Positions 34,410 to 42,026 of a stretch of 64,000 bases of DNA are shown one piece after another. This DNA comes from Arminella tubonensis (GTDB lineage: Bacteria > Pseudomonadota > Alphaproteobacteria > Rhizobiales > Rhizobiaceae), in contig NZ_PCDP01000035.1 in NCBI RefSeq assembly GCF_003240585.1, positions 1 to 64,000 of the forward strand. Direction: 5' to 3'. Numbering within the stretch: the stretch's first letter is position 1; each line of letters starts with the position of its first letter. A program made the position numbers and the translations under genes. The notes beneath the pieces were generated by a model. That model did no database searches. It was not told where the DNA came from and saw only the letters and a program-made list of their open reading frames with translations.

Positions 34410-35055
34410 GATAGCTCTCCCAGGCGTCGATCGACACCGTCAGCGTTGGATCGGCACCTTCGCCCCAGATCTCCGACGCATCGAAGACGACGGTATAGAG
34501 CCATTGTGGATTCTCGCCCTTTCCATGGGCATTGGTGTCAGGAAAGACGAACGCCCCCTGCACCGCCTCGACAACACCGCGCTTGGCGCGGGCATAGCGT
34601 GGCAGCCGCGTATGGGTCGTCGGATTGAAATTCCTGGTCCGCACCCGATTGCCGACGGCAAATAGCGGTTCCGTCGAGACCGGGCGGTCACAGGGCCCGC
34701 CCTTGGCGAGGGCCGCCGTGACCATATCCGCCTTCAACACCCGCTTCGGAGTAGTACCCTCCTGTTGGTTCCGGCCGGAGACAAGCTCCTCGCGCGTCGC
34801 AAAGCCGTGGCGCTCCAGCAGCATCTCGACGCCTCGCGTCCAGATTTCATAATAGCTGGCAGCGAGATAATCGGCGGGAGGAATGCTTTCGCGCGCATGC
34901 CTGCTCTCGTCGATGTTCCAGGCACCGAAGGCGCCGCAGGAAATCGTGATGCCAAGAGCACGTTTTTCTCACTCGGCATGAAAATACGGCTCGTCCTTCT
35001 CAGGCGCGACCGGGCCGAAGCCCATTTGTCCGCCAAGATCGTGCGGCCCGTTCAT
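34396..35055 (-). pseudogene. nthB: Nitrile hydratase beta subunit, interrupted by an in-frame TGA
   Basis: Beta subunit of a cobalt nitrile hydratase, which hydrates nitriles to amides. The frame from the ATG at 35055 gives [20 protein letters not shown] and then a TGA at codon 29 (34969-34971), followed in the same frame by uninterrupted homology (GAFGAWNIDESRHARE, then EEL...) to the normal end at 34396. The TGA stands where the family has Trp (FH-x-E-W-E), so one G-to-A change explains it. A short product could restart at the ATG at 34824 (142 residues). The start overlaps the alpha-gene stop (ATGA). This is either a real null mutation or a sequencing error. Confidence 0.88.
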
Positions 35056-35681
35056 GGCCTTTCTCCCGGCGCCATCGCAACTGCGGTGCCGATCATCGCA
35101 TCGCGGCTGACGAGATCGGCAAGCTCAGCCTCGCTCAATCCATCGGTACCGTCAGGTCGTTCGGGTATGACGAGATATCGCAGCTCCGCAGTCGAATCCC
35201 AGACGCGGATGTCCTTGGTCTCCGGCAAGGTCAAGCCGAATTCCGCAAGCACGCCGCGCGGATTGATGACCGCCTGCGACCGATAGGCGGGCGCCTTGTA
35301 CCAGACCGGCGGCAGGCCGAGCACCGACCAGGGATAGCAGGAGCACAATGTGCAGACGACGAGATTGTGCGTCTCCGGCGTATTGAACACGGCGCGCATA
35401 TGCTCGCCCTGGCGGCCGGTGAAGCCGAGGCTGGCGATCGCCTCAGTCGCATCCCGCCTCAGCCACTCGGCAAACGCCGGATCGCTCCAAGCCTTCGCCA
35501 CCACCGCAGCGCCGTTTCGCGGCCCGACCTTGGTCTCATAGGTCTCGACAATCGCATCGATCGCCGCCGGATCGATCAACCCCTTCTCTGTTAGCAAAGT
35601 CTCAAGTGCCCTCACCCGGGCTTGCATGTCGGAATAATGGTTGTCGTGGGCGTGGTCATGATCCTGATGATGATCTTGCAA
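35052..35681 (-). CDS. nthA: Nitrile hydratase alpha subunit, cobalt type
   Basis: A 209-residue catalytic subunit. The metal-claw motif [10 protein letters not shown] has Thr between the first two cysteines, as in cobalt enzymes (iron enzymes have Ser). The N-terminus is His/Asp-rich ([14 protein letters not shown]), possibly aiding metal capture. The TTG at 35681 is chosen because GGAGGAGGATCGG precedes it; the upstream part of the frame has no homology. It is first gene of the alpha-beta-accessory operon; the partner beta gene is interrupted. Confidence 0.93.
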   Translation of the reverse strand: MQDHHQDHDHAHDNHYSDMQARVRALETLLTEKGLIDPAAIDAIVETYETKVGPRNGAAVVAKAWSDPAFAEWLRRDATEAIASLGFTGRQGEHMRAVFNTPETHNLVVCTLCSCYPWSVLGLPPVWYKAPAYRSQAVINPRGVLAEFGLTLPETKDIRVWDSTAELRYLVIPERPDGTDGLSEAELADLVSRDAMIGTAVAMAPGERP

Positions 35682-35817
35682 GACCGATCCTCCTCCATTC
35701 TGGCCATCTTGTTTAAACCGTAGGGCAAAAGCCGCCAAGCGTCTTCTTCGCAGAAGGTTCTTCAATCGCATGCCGCACCGCTAGCCCGAATGCCAATTTC
35801 GGCTAGTCTCCTTTCTC

Positions 35818-37107
35818 ATGAACATCCTGATTCTTGGCGCGAACGGCTTCATCGGTTCAGTGGTCGCAGCGCGGCTCTTGAGGGATGGGCATAGGGTAAC
35901 GGGGCTTGGCCGCCAGCCCGAAAGGGCGCGCCTCAGGCAACCGCAGATCGACTGGGTCAAGGCGGACCTGGCGAAAATGGCGGATCCAAAAGACTGGCTG
36001 ACCTTGCTCGACAAGCAGGATGTCGTCGTCAACTGCGCCGGCGCGCTTCAGGACGGATTGGCCGATGACGTTTCCGCCGCCCAGCAAGGGGCGATGATCG
36101 CACTCTATGCGGCCGCGAAATCCGCCGGTACGGCGCTGATTGTACAGATTTCCGCGCGAACCGAAGGCGCTGGCAGCGACCGGCCTTTTCTTGCCACCAA
36201 GCGCAATGCCGATCAGGCATTGAAAGAAAGCGGCATTCCGCATGTAATCCTCCGCCCCGCGCTGGTCATCGGACGCAACGCTCACGGCGGGACAGCCCTT
36301 TTGCGGTCTCTTGCTGCATTGCCGTTTGCGTTGCCACTCGCGCATGCGGGCAACCCGGTCGAGACGGTCTTCGTTGACGATGTCGCAGCCGCGGTGGCCG
36401 CCGCCATCGATGGCGAGATCTTGCCCGGCGCTGATATCGGTCTTGCCGAAAGCAGACCCACGACACTTGCCGATCTCGTTTTGCAGCACCGAAGCTGGCT
36501 TGGCCTTCCTCCCGTGCCGGTCATCGCCCTGCCCTCAGCTATCGCCAAGCCGATCAGCTGGCTGGCAGACATGGCTGGCCGGCTCGGATGGCGATCGCCG
36601 CTGCGCTCCACCGCTATGGCCATCATGTCGGAAGGGGTAGTCGGCGATAGGGGCGAGCGACAAATTTGGAGCCGTCGCCTTACGACAGTTGCTGAAGCGT
36701 TCGCCGCAAACCCCTCAGGTGTTCAAGACCTCTGGTTCGCCCGCCTCTATCTGCTGAAACCGCTGCTGATCTGCGGCCTCTCGCTTTTCTGGCTGTTGTC
36801 GGGCCTCGTTCCGCTGATCGACCTCGGCGCCGCAAGCAGTCATTTCCTGCCTTTGATGACTGAATTTCCGGCACGGATGCTGACAATTGCCACTTGCCTG
36901 CTCGACATCGCGCTCGGTGCAACCGTCCTTTTTCGCCCTTGCGCACGCAGGGCTCTGCTGGGGATGGTTGTCGTGAGCCTTGTCTATATCGTCGGTGGGA
37001 CCGCCGTGGAACCGAAGCTCTGGCTCGATCCACTGGGACCGCTGGTCAAGGTGTTGCCATCTATCCTGCTGACGTTTGCAGCCCTTGCCATTCTGGAGGA
37101 GCGCTGA
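35818..37107 (+). CDS. NAD(P)-binding (NmrA/SDR-like) protein fused to a DoxX-like membrane domain
   Basis: A 429-residue two-domain protein. Residues 1 to about 280 form a Rossmann domain (ILILGANGFIGSVVAARLL, then FVDDVAAAVAAAI) of the atypical SDR/complex-I-subunit type. Residues about 300-429 are a four-helix DoxX-like membrane domain (YLLKPLLICGLSLFWLL, then MLTIATCLLDIALGATVLF). It is divergent from nthA and followed directly by a DUF2269 gene (TGATG stop-start overlap), so the two are coupled. The substrate is unknown. Confidence 0.88.
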   Translation: MNILILGANGFIGSVVAARLLRDGHRVTGLGRQPERARLRQPQIDWVKADLAKMADPKDWLTLLDKQDVVVNCAGALQDGLADDVSAAQQGAMIALYAAAKSAGTALIVQISARTEGAGSDRPFLATKRNADQALKESGIPHVILRPALVIGRNAHGGTALLRSLAALPFALPLAHAGNPVETVFVDDVAAAVAAAIDGEILPGADIGLAESRPTTLADLVLQHRSWLGLPPVPVIALPSAIAKPISWLADMAGRLGWRSPLRSTAMAIMSEGVVGDRGERQIWSRRLTTVAEAFAANPSGVQDLWFARLYLLKPLLICGLSLFWLLSGLVPLIDLGAASSHFLPLMTEFPARMLTIATCLLDIALGATVLFRPCARRALLGMVVVSLVYIVGGTAVEPKLWLDPLGPLVKVLPSILLTFAALAILEER

Positions 37108-37586
37108 TGCTGGCGGAAGAAGTTTTGCGCCTGGTGCACGTGGTCGGCGCCACCGTACTTTTCGGGACGGGCGCCGGCATTGCGTTTTTCATGGTGATGG
37201 CCCATCGGACAAGGGATCCAAAACTGATCGCCCACGTGGCGGGGACGGTGGCAATCGCCGACACGCTATTTACTCTGACAGCAGTCATCTTGCAGCCCAT
37301 CACCGGATACCTGCTCGCGCAGAGCGTCGGCTGGTCGCTGAATGAAGGGTGGATCGCGGTATCGTTGCTGCTCTATGTGTTGACGGGAATTTTCTGGCTG
37401 CCCGTCGTCTGGGTCCAAATTCGGCTGCGCAATATCGCCCGTGTCGCGGCACTGGCAGGAACCGACTTGCCCCCGGCCTATGACAGGCTTTATCGCATCT
37501 GGTTCGCCTGCGGCTTTCCAGCCTTCTTAGCAGTGCTGTGCATTCTTTGGCTGATGCTCAACAAGCCTCAAATCGGCTCATTTTAA
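37107..37586 (+). CDS. DUF2269 family membrane protein
   Basis: A 159-residue inner-membrane protein with four hydrophobic segments (VVGATVLFGTGAGIAFFMV; IADTLFTLTAVILQPITGYL; WIAVSLLLYVLTGIFWLPVV; IWFACGFPAFLAVLCILWLM), matching DUF2269. The ATG shares its first base with the last base of the upstream stop codon and GGAGGA lies inside that gene, so expression is coupled to the SDR-DoxX protein. The last 9 bases overlap the convergent lysE gene. Confidence 0.88.
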   Translation: MLAEEVLRLVHVVGATVLFGTGAGIAFFMVMAHRTRDPKLIAHVAGTVAIADTLFTLTAVILQPITGYLLAQSVGWSLNEGWIAVSLLLYVLTGIFWLPVVWVQIRLRNIARVAALAGTDLPPAYDRLYRIWFACGFPAFLAVLCILWLMLNKPQIGSF

Positions 37587-38171
37587 CATTGGCCACAGGC
37601 TAAGCACCAATAAGGCCGCCATCGTGATGTTGAACCATTTCAGCCGCACGGGATCGGAAAGCCAATCGCGTAGCGCCGAGCCGAAGCCGGCCCAGGTGGA
37701 AACGCTCGGCACGTTGACCGCCGCGAAGGCAGCACCGACGATGAGCACACTGGCGAAATAGAGCGACGGCACGGTGTAGGTTGCCATCGCCGTCACCGCC
37801 ATCACCCATGCCTTCGGATTGATCCACTGAAAGGCGGCGGCGGAAAAGAACGACATCGGAGTGGCGCCGCTTTGCTTCTCGCTCAGGCTCCGCGAATTTG
37901 CGATTTTCCAGGCGATCCAGACGAGATAGGCGCCGCCGGCAAATTTCAGCAGGGTATAGACGGCAGGCACGGTATGGAGCAGCGCACCCAGCCCGAGACC
38001 TACGCCGAGCAGCAGCGACAGGAATCCAGCGCCAATCCCCAGCATATGTGGGATCGTCCGGCGGAAACCGAAATTCACACCCGAGGCAAACAGCATCATG
38101 TTGTTCGGCCCTGGGGTTATCGATGTCGTAAATGCAAACAGAAGAAGTGCCAGAAATGTATCCAGCGGCAT
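37578..38171 (-). CDS. LysE/RhtB family amino-acid exporter
   Basis: A 197-residue inner-membrane exporter with six predicted helices. Family motifs include TSITPGPNNMMLFASGVNFG at the N-terminus and the AAFQWINPKAWVMAV loop. GGGAGG precedes the ATG at 38171. Exports amino acids or small amines; the substrate is unknown. A perfect palindrome at 38268-38294 lies in its upstream region. Confidence 0.93.
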   Translation of the reverse strand: MPLDTFLALLLFAFTTSITPGPNNMMLFASGVNFGFRRTIPHMLGIGAGFLSLLLGVGLGLGALLHTVPAVYTLLKFAGGAYLVWIAWKIANSRSLSEKQSGATPMSFFSAAAFQWINPKAWVMAVTAMATYTVPSLYFASVLIVGAAFAAVNVPSVSTWAGFGSALRDWLSDPVRLKWFNITMAALLVLSLWPMLK

Positions 38172-38267
38172 GAAACCCTCCCAGTGCCGCACCGTCCTCG
38201 CATAGCCACGAAAATCGACGGCATCTTCTTTCCGGCTCCCGTCCCGACAGAACGGTACTGGCGATCA

Positions 38268-38294
38268 ATTTAGGTCAATATAGTTGACCTAAAT
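38268..38294. promoter_or_regulatory. Perfect 11-bp inverted repeat between lysE and aldo/keto reductase
   Basis: ATTTAGGTCAA and TTGACCTAAAT flank the 5-bp centre TATAG. It lies 97 bp upstream of lysE and 140 bp upstream of the aldo/keto reductase. Its inner 21 bp match the site before the PLP aminotransferase at 12931-12951 in 18 positions. A further TTGACCT half-site occurs at about 38374-38380. Confidence 0.7.
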
Positions 38295-38433
38295 CAACCG
38301 GACCAGTCCTCGATTGTCATGGTGACAGGATTGACTGCTCCGACATTCGATAAGATGTCAGCATCTGGATATGTTGACCTCATCGGTGAGAGCCTCATCT
38401 CTCCTCTATCACTGAAGTTCAAGGAGAAAAAAG

Positions 38434-39279
38434 ATGCACGATGTCATCCCCACCGTCGCCTTCCCGTCCGGCATCTCCGTTCCCGCTCTTGGCCAGGGAA
38501 CGTGGAACATGGGGGAAGACGCGTCGCATGCAAAGGGTGAGATCGAAAGCCTGCAGGCCGGCATCGACCTAGGCATGACGTTGATCGACACCGCGGAAAT
38601 GTATGCGGACGGCGGCGCAGAGGAGATCGTTGGAACGGCGATCAAAGGTCGGCGCGATGAGGTTTTCCTCGTCAGCAAGGTCTATCCCTGGAATGCCGGC
38701 CGGGACGGCGTGGTCGAGGCCTGCGAGCGCAGCCTCAAGAGGATGAAGACGGACCACATCGATCTCTACCTCCTGCACTGGCGCGGAAGCCACCCGCTTA
38801 CCGAGACAGTCGCCGGATTCGAGAGCCTGAAGAGGGCTGGGAAGATCGGCGCCTGGGGCGTCTCGAACTTCGACGTCGACGATATGAAGGAACTGCTTAG
38901 CCTCCCCGACGGCGGTAACGTGGCGGCCAATCAGGTTCTCTACAACCTCGGTCGGCGCGGCATCGAGTTCGACCTTCTACCCTGGTGCCAGGCGCGCCAC
39001 ATACCGGTGATGGCCTATTCGCCGATCGAGCAGGGTCGCCTCGCCCATCACCCGGATCTGATTCATATTGGCAAGGCCTGCCAGGCGACGCCGGCGCAGG
39101 TGGCGCTTGCCTTCGTGCTTGGCCGGCAGGGCGTCATCGCCATTCCAAAGACCGCACAAGTCAGCCGAGCGAGAGAAAATCGCGAGGCTGCCTCGATCAG
39201 GCTGACAGAAGCGGACTATGCAGCGCTCGACGCCGCTTTCCCGCCACCGAAAAACAAAAAGCCGCTGGAGATGATCTGA
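38434..39279 (+). CDS. Aldo/keto reductase
   Basis: A 281-residue enzyme of the 2,5-diketogluconate-reductase-like group, shorter than the other two aldo/keto reductases in the window. The tetrad is visible: Asp/Tyr in [12 protein letters not shown], Lys in [10 protein letters not shown] and His in LYLLHWRG. C-terminal NADP-binding is represented by [28 protein letters not shown] precedes the ATG. A terminator stem for the convergent ilvIH operon overlaps its stop codon. Confidence 0.94.
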   Translation: MHDVIPTVAFPSGISVPALGQGTWNMGEDASHAKGEIESLQAGIDLGMTLIDTAEMYADGGAEEIVGTAIKGRRDEVFLVSKVYPWNAGRDGVVEACERSLKRMKTDHIDLYLLHWRGSHPLTETVAGFESLKRAGKIGAWGVSNFDVDDMKELLSLPDGGNVAANQVLYNLGRRGIEFDLLPWCQARHIPVMAYSPIEQGRLAHHPDLIHIGKACQATPAQVALAFVLGRQGVIAIPKTAQVSRARENREAASIRLTEADYAALDAAFPPPKNKKPLEMI

Positions 39280-39290
39280 CCAGCGGCTTT
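39256..39290 (-). terminator. Rho-independent terminator of ilvIH, overlapping the aldo/keto reductase end
   Basis: The 11-bp stem AAAGCCGCTGG/CCAGCGGCTTT is followed on the minus strand by TTTTTGTTTTT, 20 bp after the ilvH stop. It spans the TGA of the convergent aldo/keto reductase gene, so the last codons there are constrained by the hairpin. Confidence 0.85.
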
Positions 39291-39309
39291 GAATTGCGAT
39301 TTTCGCAGT

Positions 39310-39882
39310 CTACATTCCCTGAGGGCCGCGGTTCATCGCGGCGATGCCGGTGCGACAAACCTCGATCAGGCCGAGCGGCTTCATGATTGCCACGAACTGG
39401 TCGATCTTCGAGGACTTGCCTGTGATCTCCAGGATGAAGTGCTCGACGGTCGCGTCGACAACCTTGGCATGGAAGGCATCAGCGAGCCGCAGGGTCTCGG
39501 CCCGCGTTTCACCTGTTCCAGCCACCTTGACCAACGCCACTTCGCGCTCGATCGGCCGCTCCTGGCCGAGTTCGCGGGCACGCACGGTGAGATCCACAAC
39601 CCTATGGACCGGGATGATACGCTCGAGCTGCGCCTTGATCTGCTCCAGCACCTGGGGCGTGCCCCGTGTGACGATGGTGATGCGAGACAGGTGCGCCTGA
39701 TGCTCGGTCTCCGAGACCGTCAGGCTCTCGATATTGTAACCTCGCCCCGAAAACAGGCCGATGACGCGCGCAAGCGTGCCGGGCTCGTTGGCGACGAGAA
39801 CCGAGAGCGTGTGGCTCTCGGCAGCGGCTGTCTCCGGCGAAATGAAATACGCAGAGCCGGTTGGTTGAAGATGTGCATTCAT
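39310..39882 (-). CDS. ilvH: Acetolactate synthase small (regulatory) subunit
   Basis: A 190-residue ACT-domain subunit that activates the catalytic subunit and confers valine feedback inhibition. The first ACT domain reads TLSVLVANEPGTLARVIGLFSGRGYNIESLTVS (residues about 26-58); a second, ACT-like regulatory domain lies at the C-terminus. It follows ilvI by 23 bp in an operon, and a terminator follows at 39256-39290. It acts in the first committed step of branched-chain amino-acid synthesis. Confidence 0.97.
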   Translation of the reverse strand: MNAHLQPTGSAYFISPETAAAESHTLSVLVANEPGTLARVIGLFSGRGYNIESLTVSETEHQAHLSRITIVTRGTPQVLEQIKAQLERIIPVHRVVDLTVRARELGQERPIEREVALVKVAGTGETRAETLRLADAFHAKVVDATVEHFILEITGKSSKIDQFVAIMKPLGLIEVCRTGIAAMNRGPQGM

Positions 39883-39905
39883 TCTCTTGGTCCTGACCTT
39901 ATTTG

Positions 39906-41699
39906 TTAGACGAGCTGCCGGCCCTTGGCGTCGATGGCGTTGGCAACGGCTTCGTCGGTGGCTTCGTCGGGAAGCAGCATCTCGTTATGCGCCTTCCCCG
40001 ACGGGATCATCGGGAAGCAGTTGGCGAGATTTGCCACGCGGCAGTCGAAGATGACCGGCCGCTTGACGTCGATCATCTCCTGGATGGCCGCATCGAGATC
40101 ACCTGGTTTTTCACAGCGCAGGCCGACGCCGCCATAGGCGTCCGCCAGCTTGACGAAATCGGGCATCGCTTCGGTATAGGAGTTCGACAGGCGGTTGCCA
40201 TGCAGGAGCTGCTGCCACTGGCGCACCATGCCCATGTACTGGTTGTTCAGGATGAATATCTTGATCGGCGCATTGTGCTGCACCGCTGCCGACATTTCCT
40301 GGATACACATCTGGATCGACGCATCGCCGGCGATATCGATGACGAGGCTCTCCGGATGGGCGATCTGAACGCCGAGCGCCGCCGGCAGGCCGTAGCCCAT
40401 CGTGCCGAGACCACCCGAGGTCATCCAGCGGTTGGGTTCCTCGAACCCGTAGAACTGTGCCGCCCACATCTGGTGCTGTCCGACTTCGGTCGTGATGTAG
40501 GTGTCCCGATGCTTGGTCAGTTCGTACAGGCGCTGGATGGCATATTGCGGCATGATGACGTCATTGTTCATCTTGTAGGCAAACGAATTGCGCCCACGCC
40601 AGCGGTTGATGTTATCCCACCACTCGCCAAGCTGACTAGCCTCCGGCTTCTTGGGCAAAGCTCGCCACAACCGGACCATATCCTCAAGCACGTTGCCGAC
40701 ATCGCCGAGAATGCCAATGTCGACATGGACGTTCTTGTTGATCGACGACGGATCGATGTCGATCTGGATCTTCTTGGAGTTCGGCGAGAAGGCATTGAGA
40801 CGACCGGTGATGCGGTCGTCGAAGCGCGCACCAATACAGATCATGACGTCGCAGTCGTGCATCGCCATATTGGCTTCGTACGAACCGTGCATTCCGAGCA
40901 TCTTCAGCCAGTTCTTGCCGGAGGCTGGATAAGTGCCAAGCCCCATCAGCGTCGAAGTGATCGGGAAGTTCGTCAATTCGACCAGTTCGCGCAACAGCCT
41001 GGAGGCCTCTGGGCCGGCATTGACGACACCCCCGCCCGAATAGATGACCGGGCGCTTGGCAGTCGCCATCAGTTCGATCGCCTGATGAATCTTGTTCAGG
41101 TCGCCCTGAATCCTCGGCTGGTAGCTCTTCTGAACATCATGGCTTTCCGGCGGTGTGTAAGTACCGGTCGCGAACTGGACATCCTTCGGAATATCGACGA
41201 CGACCGGACCCGGACGGCCTGTCTGGGCGATCCGGAACGCCTCGTGGATGACGCCAGCCAGTTTATTGACGTCCTTGACCAGCCAGTTGTGCTTGGTGCA
41301 TGGCCGCGTGATGCCGACCGTATCGCATTCCTGGAAAGCATCCGAGCCGATCAGCGTCGTCGGGACCTGGCCGGTCAGGCAGACGAGCGGGACCGAGTCC
41401 ATCAACGCGTCCTGCAGCGGTGTGACGGCATTGGTAGCACCAGGACCAGACGTTACCAGCATGACGCCGACCTTGCCGGTCGAACGCGCATAGCCCTCGG
41501 CCGCGTGGCCGGCGCCCTGCTCGTGACGAACGAGAATGTGCTGGATATCATCCTGCTGGAAGATTTCATCGTAGATCGGAAGCACCGCGCCGCCCGGATA
41601 ACCGAAGATGTGCTCGACGCCATTATCCTTCAGAGCCCGCAAGACGATTTCCGCGCCGGTCATCTGATTGTCGTTGGTCTGGTTGTCTGTGCCCGTCAT
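39906..41699 (-). CDS. ilvI: Acetolactate synthase large (catalytic) subunit
   Basis: A 597-residue thiamine-diphosphate enzyme that condenses two pyruvates, or pyruvate with 2-oxobutyrate. It has the PYR-domain catalytic Glu in VRHEQGAGHAAEGYARSTGK (residues about 57-76), a FAD-binding middle domain, and the thiamine-binding GDASIQMCIQEM...NN motif. The operon ilvI-ilvH is preceded by a leader region with a Val/Leu/Ile-rich peptide and an attenuator terminator. Confidence 0.97.
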   Translation of the reverse strand: MTGTDNQTNDNQMTGAEIVLRALKDNGVEHIFGYPGGAVLPIYDEIFQQDDIQHILVRHEQGAGHAAEGYARSTGKVGVMLVTSGPGATNAVTPLQDALMDSVPLVCLTGQVPTTLIGSDAFQECDTVGITRPCTKHNWLVKDVNKLAGVIHEAFRIAQTGRPGPVVVDIPKDVQFATGTYTPPESHDVQKSYQPRIQGDLNKIHQAIELMATAKRPVIYSGGGVVNAGPEASRLLRELVELTNFPITSTLMGLGTYPASGKNWLKMLGMHGSYEANMAMHDCDVMICIGARFDDRITGRLNAFSPNSKKIQIDIDPSSINKNVHVDIGILGDVGNVLEDMVRLWRALPKKPEASQLGEWWDNINRWRGRNSFAYKMNNDVIMPQYAIQRLYELTKHRDTYITTEVGQHQMWAAQFYGFEEPNRWMTSGGLGTMGYGLPAALGVQIAHPESLVIDIAGDASIQMCIQEMSAAVQHNAPIKIFILNNQYMGMVRQWQQLLHGNRLSNSYTEAMPDFVKLADAYGGVGLRCEKPGDLDAAIQEMIDVKRPVIFDCRVANLANCFPMIPSGKAHNEMLLPDEATDEAVANAIDAKGRQLV

Positions 41700-41756
41700 G
41701 CCTTTGTTCCATTATCTGCTGAGTGTTCTGGAAAGCTCGGAGCCCGATTTCGGGCA

Positions 41757-41781
41757 TAAAAAAAGGCTCCTTGGGGAGCCT
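41757..41781 (-). terminator. Attenuator terminator of the ilvI leader
   Basis: AGGCTCC pairs perfectly with GGAGCCT around a 4-base loop and is followed by seven T on the minus strand, 58 bp before the ilvI start. Combined with the upstream leader peptide it makes a typical attenuator. Confidence 0.92.
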
Positions 41782-41787
41782 GTTGTC

Positions 41788-41838
41788 TAGCGCATGGGTG
41801 CTATCGCCGGATGGTTACACCATCCTGCCCATGCGCCT
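41788..41838 (-). promoter_or_regulatory. Nested leader hairpins overlapping the leader peptide
   Basis: The outer stem GCGCATGGG/CCCATGCGC (41828-41836 with 41790-41798) encloses an inner hairpin GGATGGT/ACCATCC (41819-41825 with 41809-41815). It overlaps the last codons of the leader peptide, so a translating ribosome must open it. I could not identify a convincing antiterminator partner for the terminator stem. Confidence 0.75.
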
Positions 41839-41871
41839 TCCCACCACGATAAGAACCATCGAGATTTTCAT
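41815..41871 (-). CDS. Leader peptide of the ilvIH attenuator
   Basis: An 18-residue reading frame MKISMVLIVVGRRMGRMV, with Ile, Val and Leu at seven positions and a Val-Leu-Ile-Val-Val run, ending with TAA. It sits upstream of a perfect terminator and then ilvI. No ribosome-binding site is visible. The -10 box TATCAA ends 8 bp before the ATG, so transcription should start at or beside the A of the ATG, giving a leaderless mRNA (inference), as known for the trp leader of rhizobia. A second in-frame ATG (41859) gives a 14-residue alternative. Confidence 0.82.
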   Translation of the reverse strand: MKISMVLIVVGRRMGRMV

Positions 41872-41879
41872 GGGTCGAA

Positions 41880-41908
41880 TTGATAGACAGAAAATTTCGG
41901 AGCGTCAA
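41880..41908 (-). promoter_or_regulatory. Promoter of the ilvIH operon
   Basis: TTGACG (41908-41903), exactly 17 bp, then TATCAA (41885-41880) on the minus strand. Its predicted start point coincides with the leader peptide ATG at 41871. Confidence 0.7.
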
Positions 41909-42026
41909 CGCGTTCGGCAATAAAAAACGCCTCTTTTGCCGCTTCCCGGCAAAATGGAGCGGTTGCGAAAGGAATTTATTAAGTCGCCGGCTATATTACT
42001 GCTTGCTCAAGCAGGGAGTAACCCGT

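Noticed and set aside
34969..34971. TGA in nthB as a selenocysteine codon
   Set aside because: Relatives have Trp, not Cys, at this position and no SECIS-like hairpin immediately follows; a point mutation is simpler.
39903..41759. 618-codon open frame on the plus strand, antisense to ilvI
   Set aside because: It is the mirror of a strongly conserved ilvI gene; in GC-rich DNA the opposite strand of a gene often stays open. Its translation has no recognisable domain and no ribosome-binding site.
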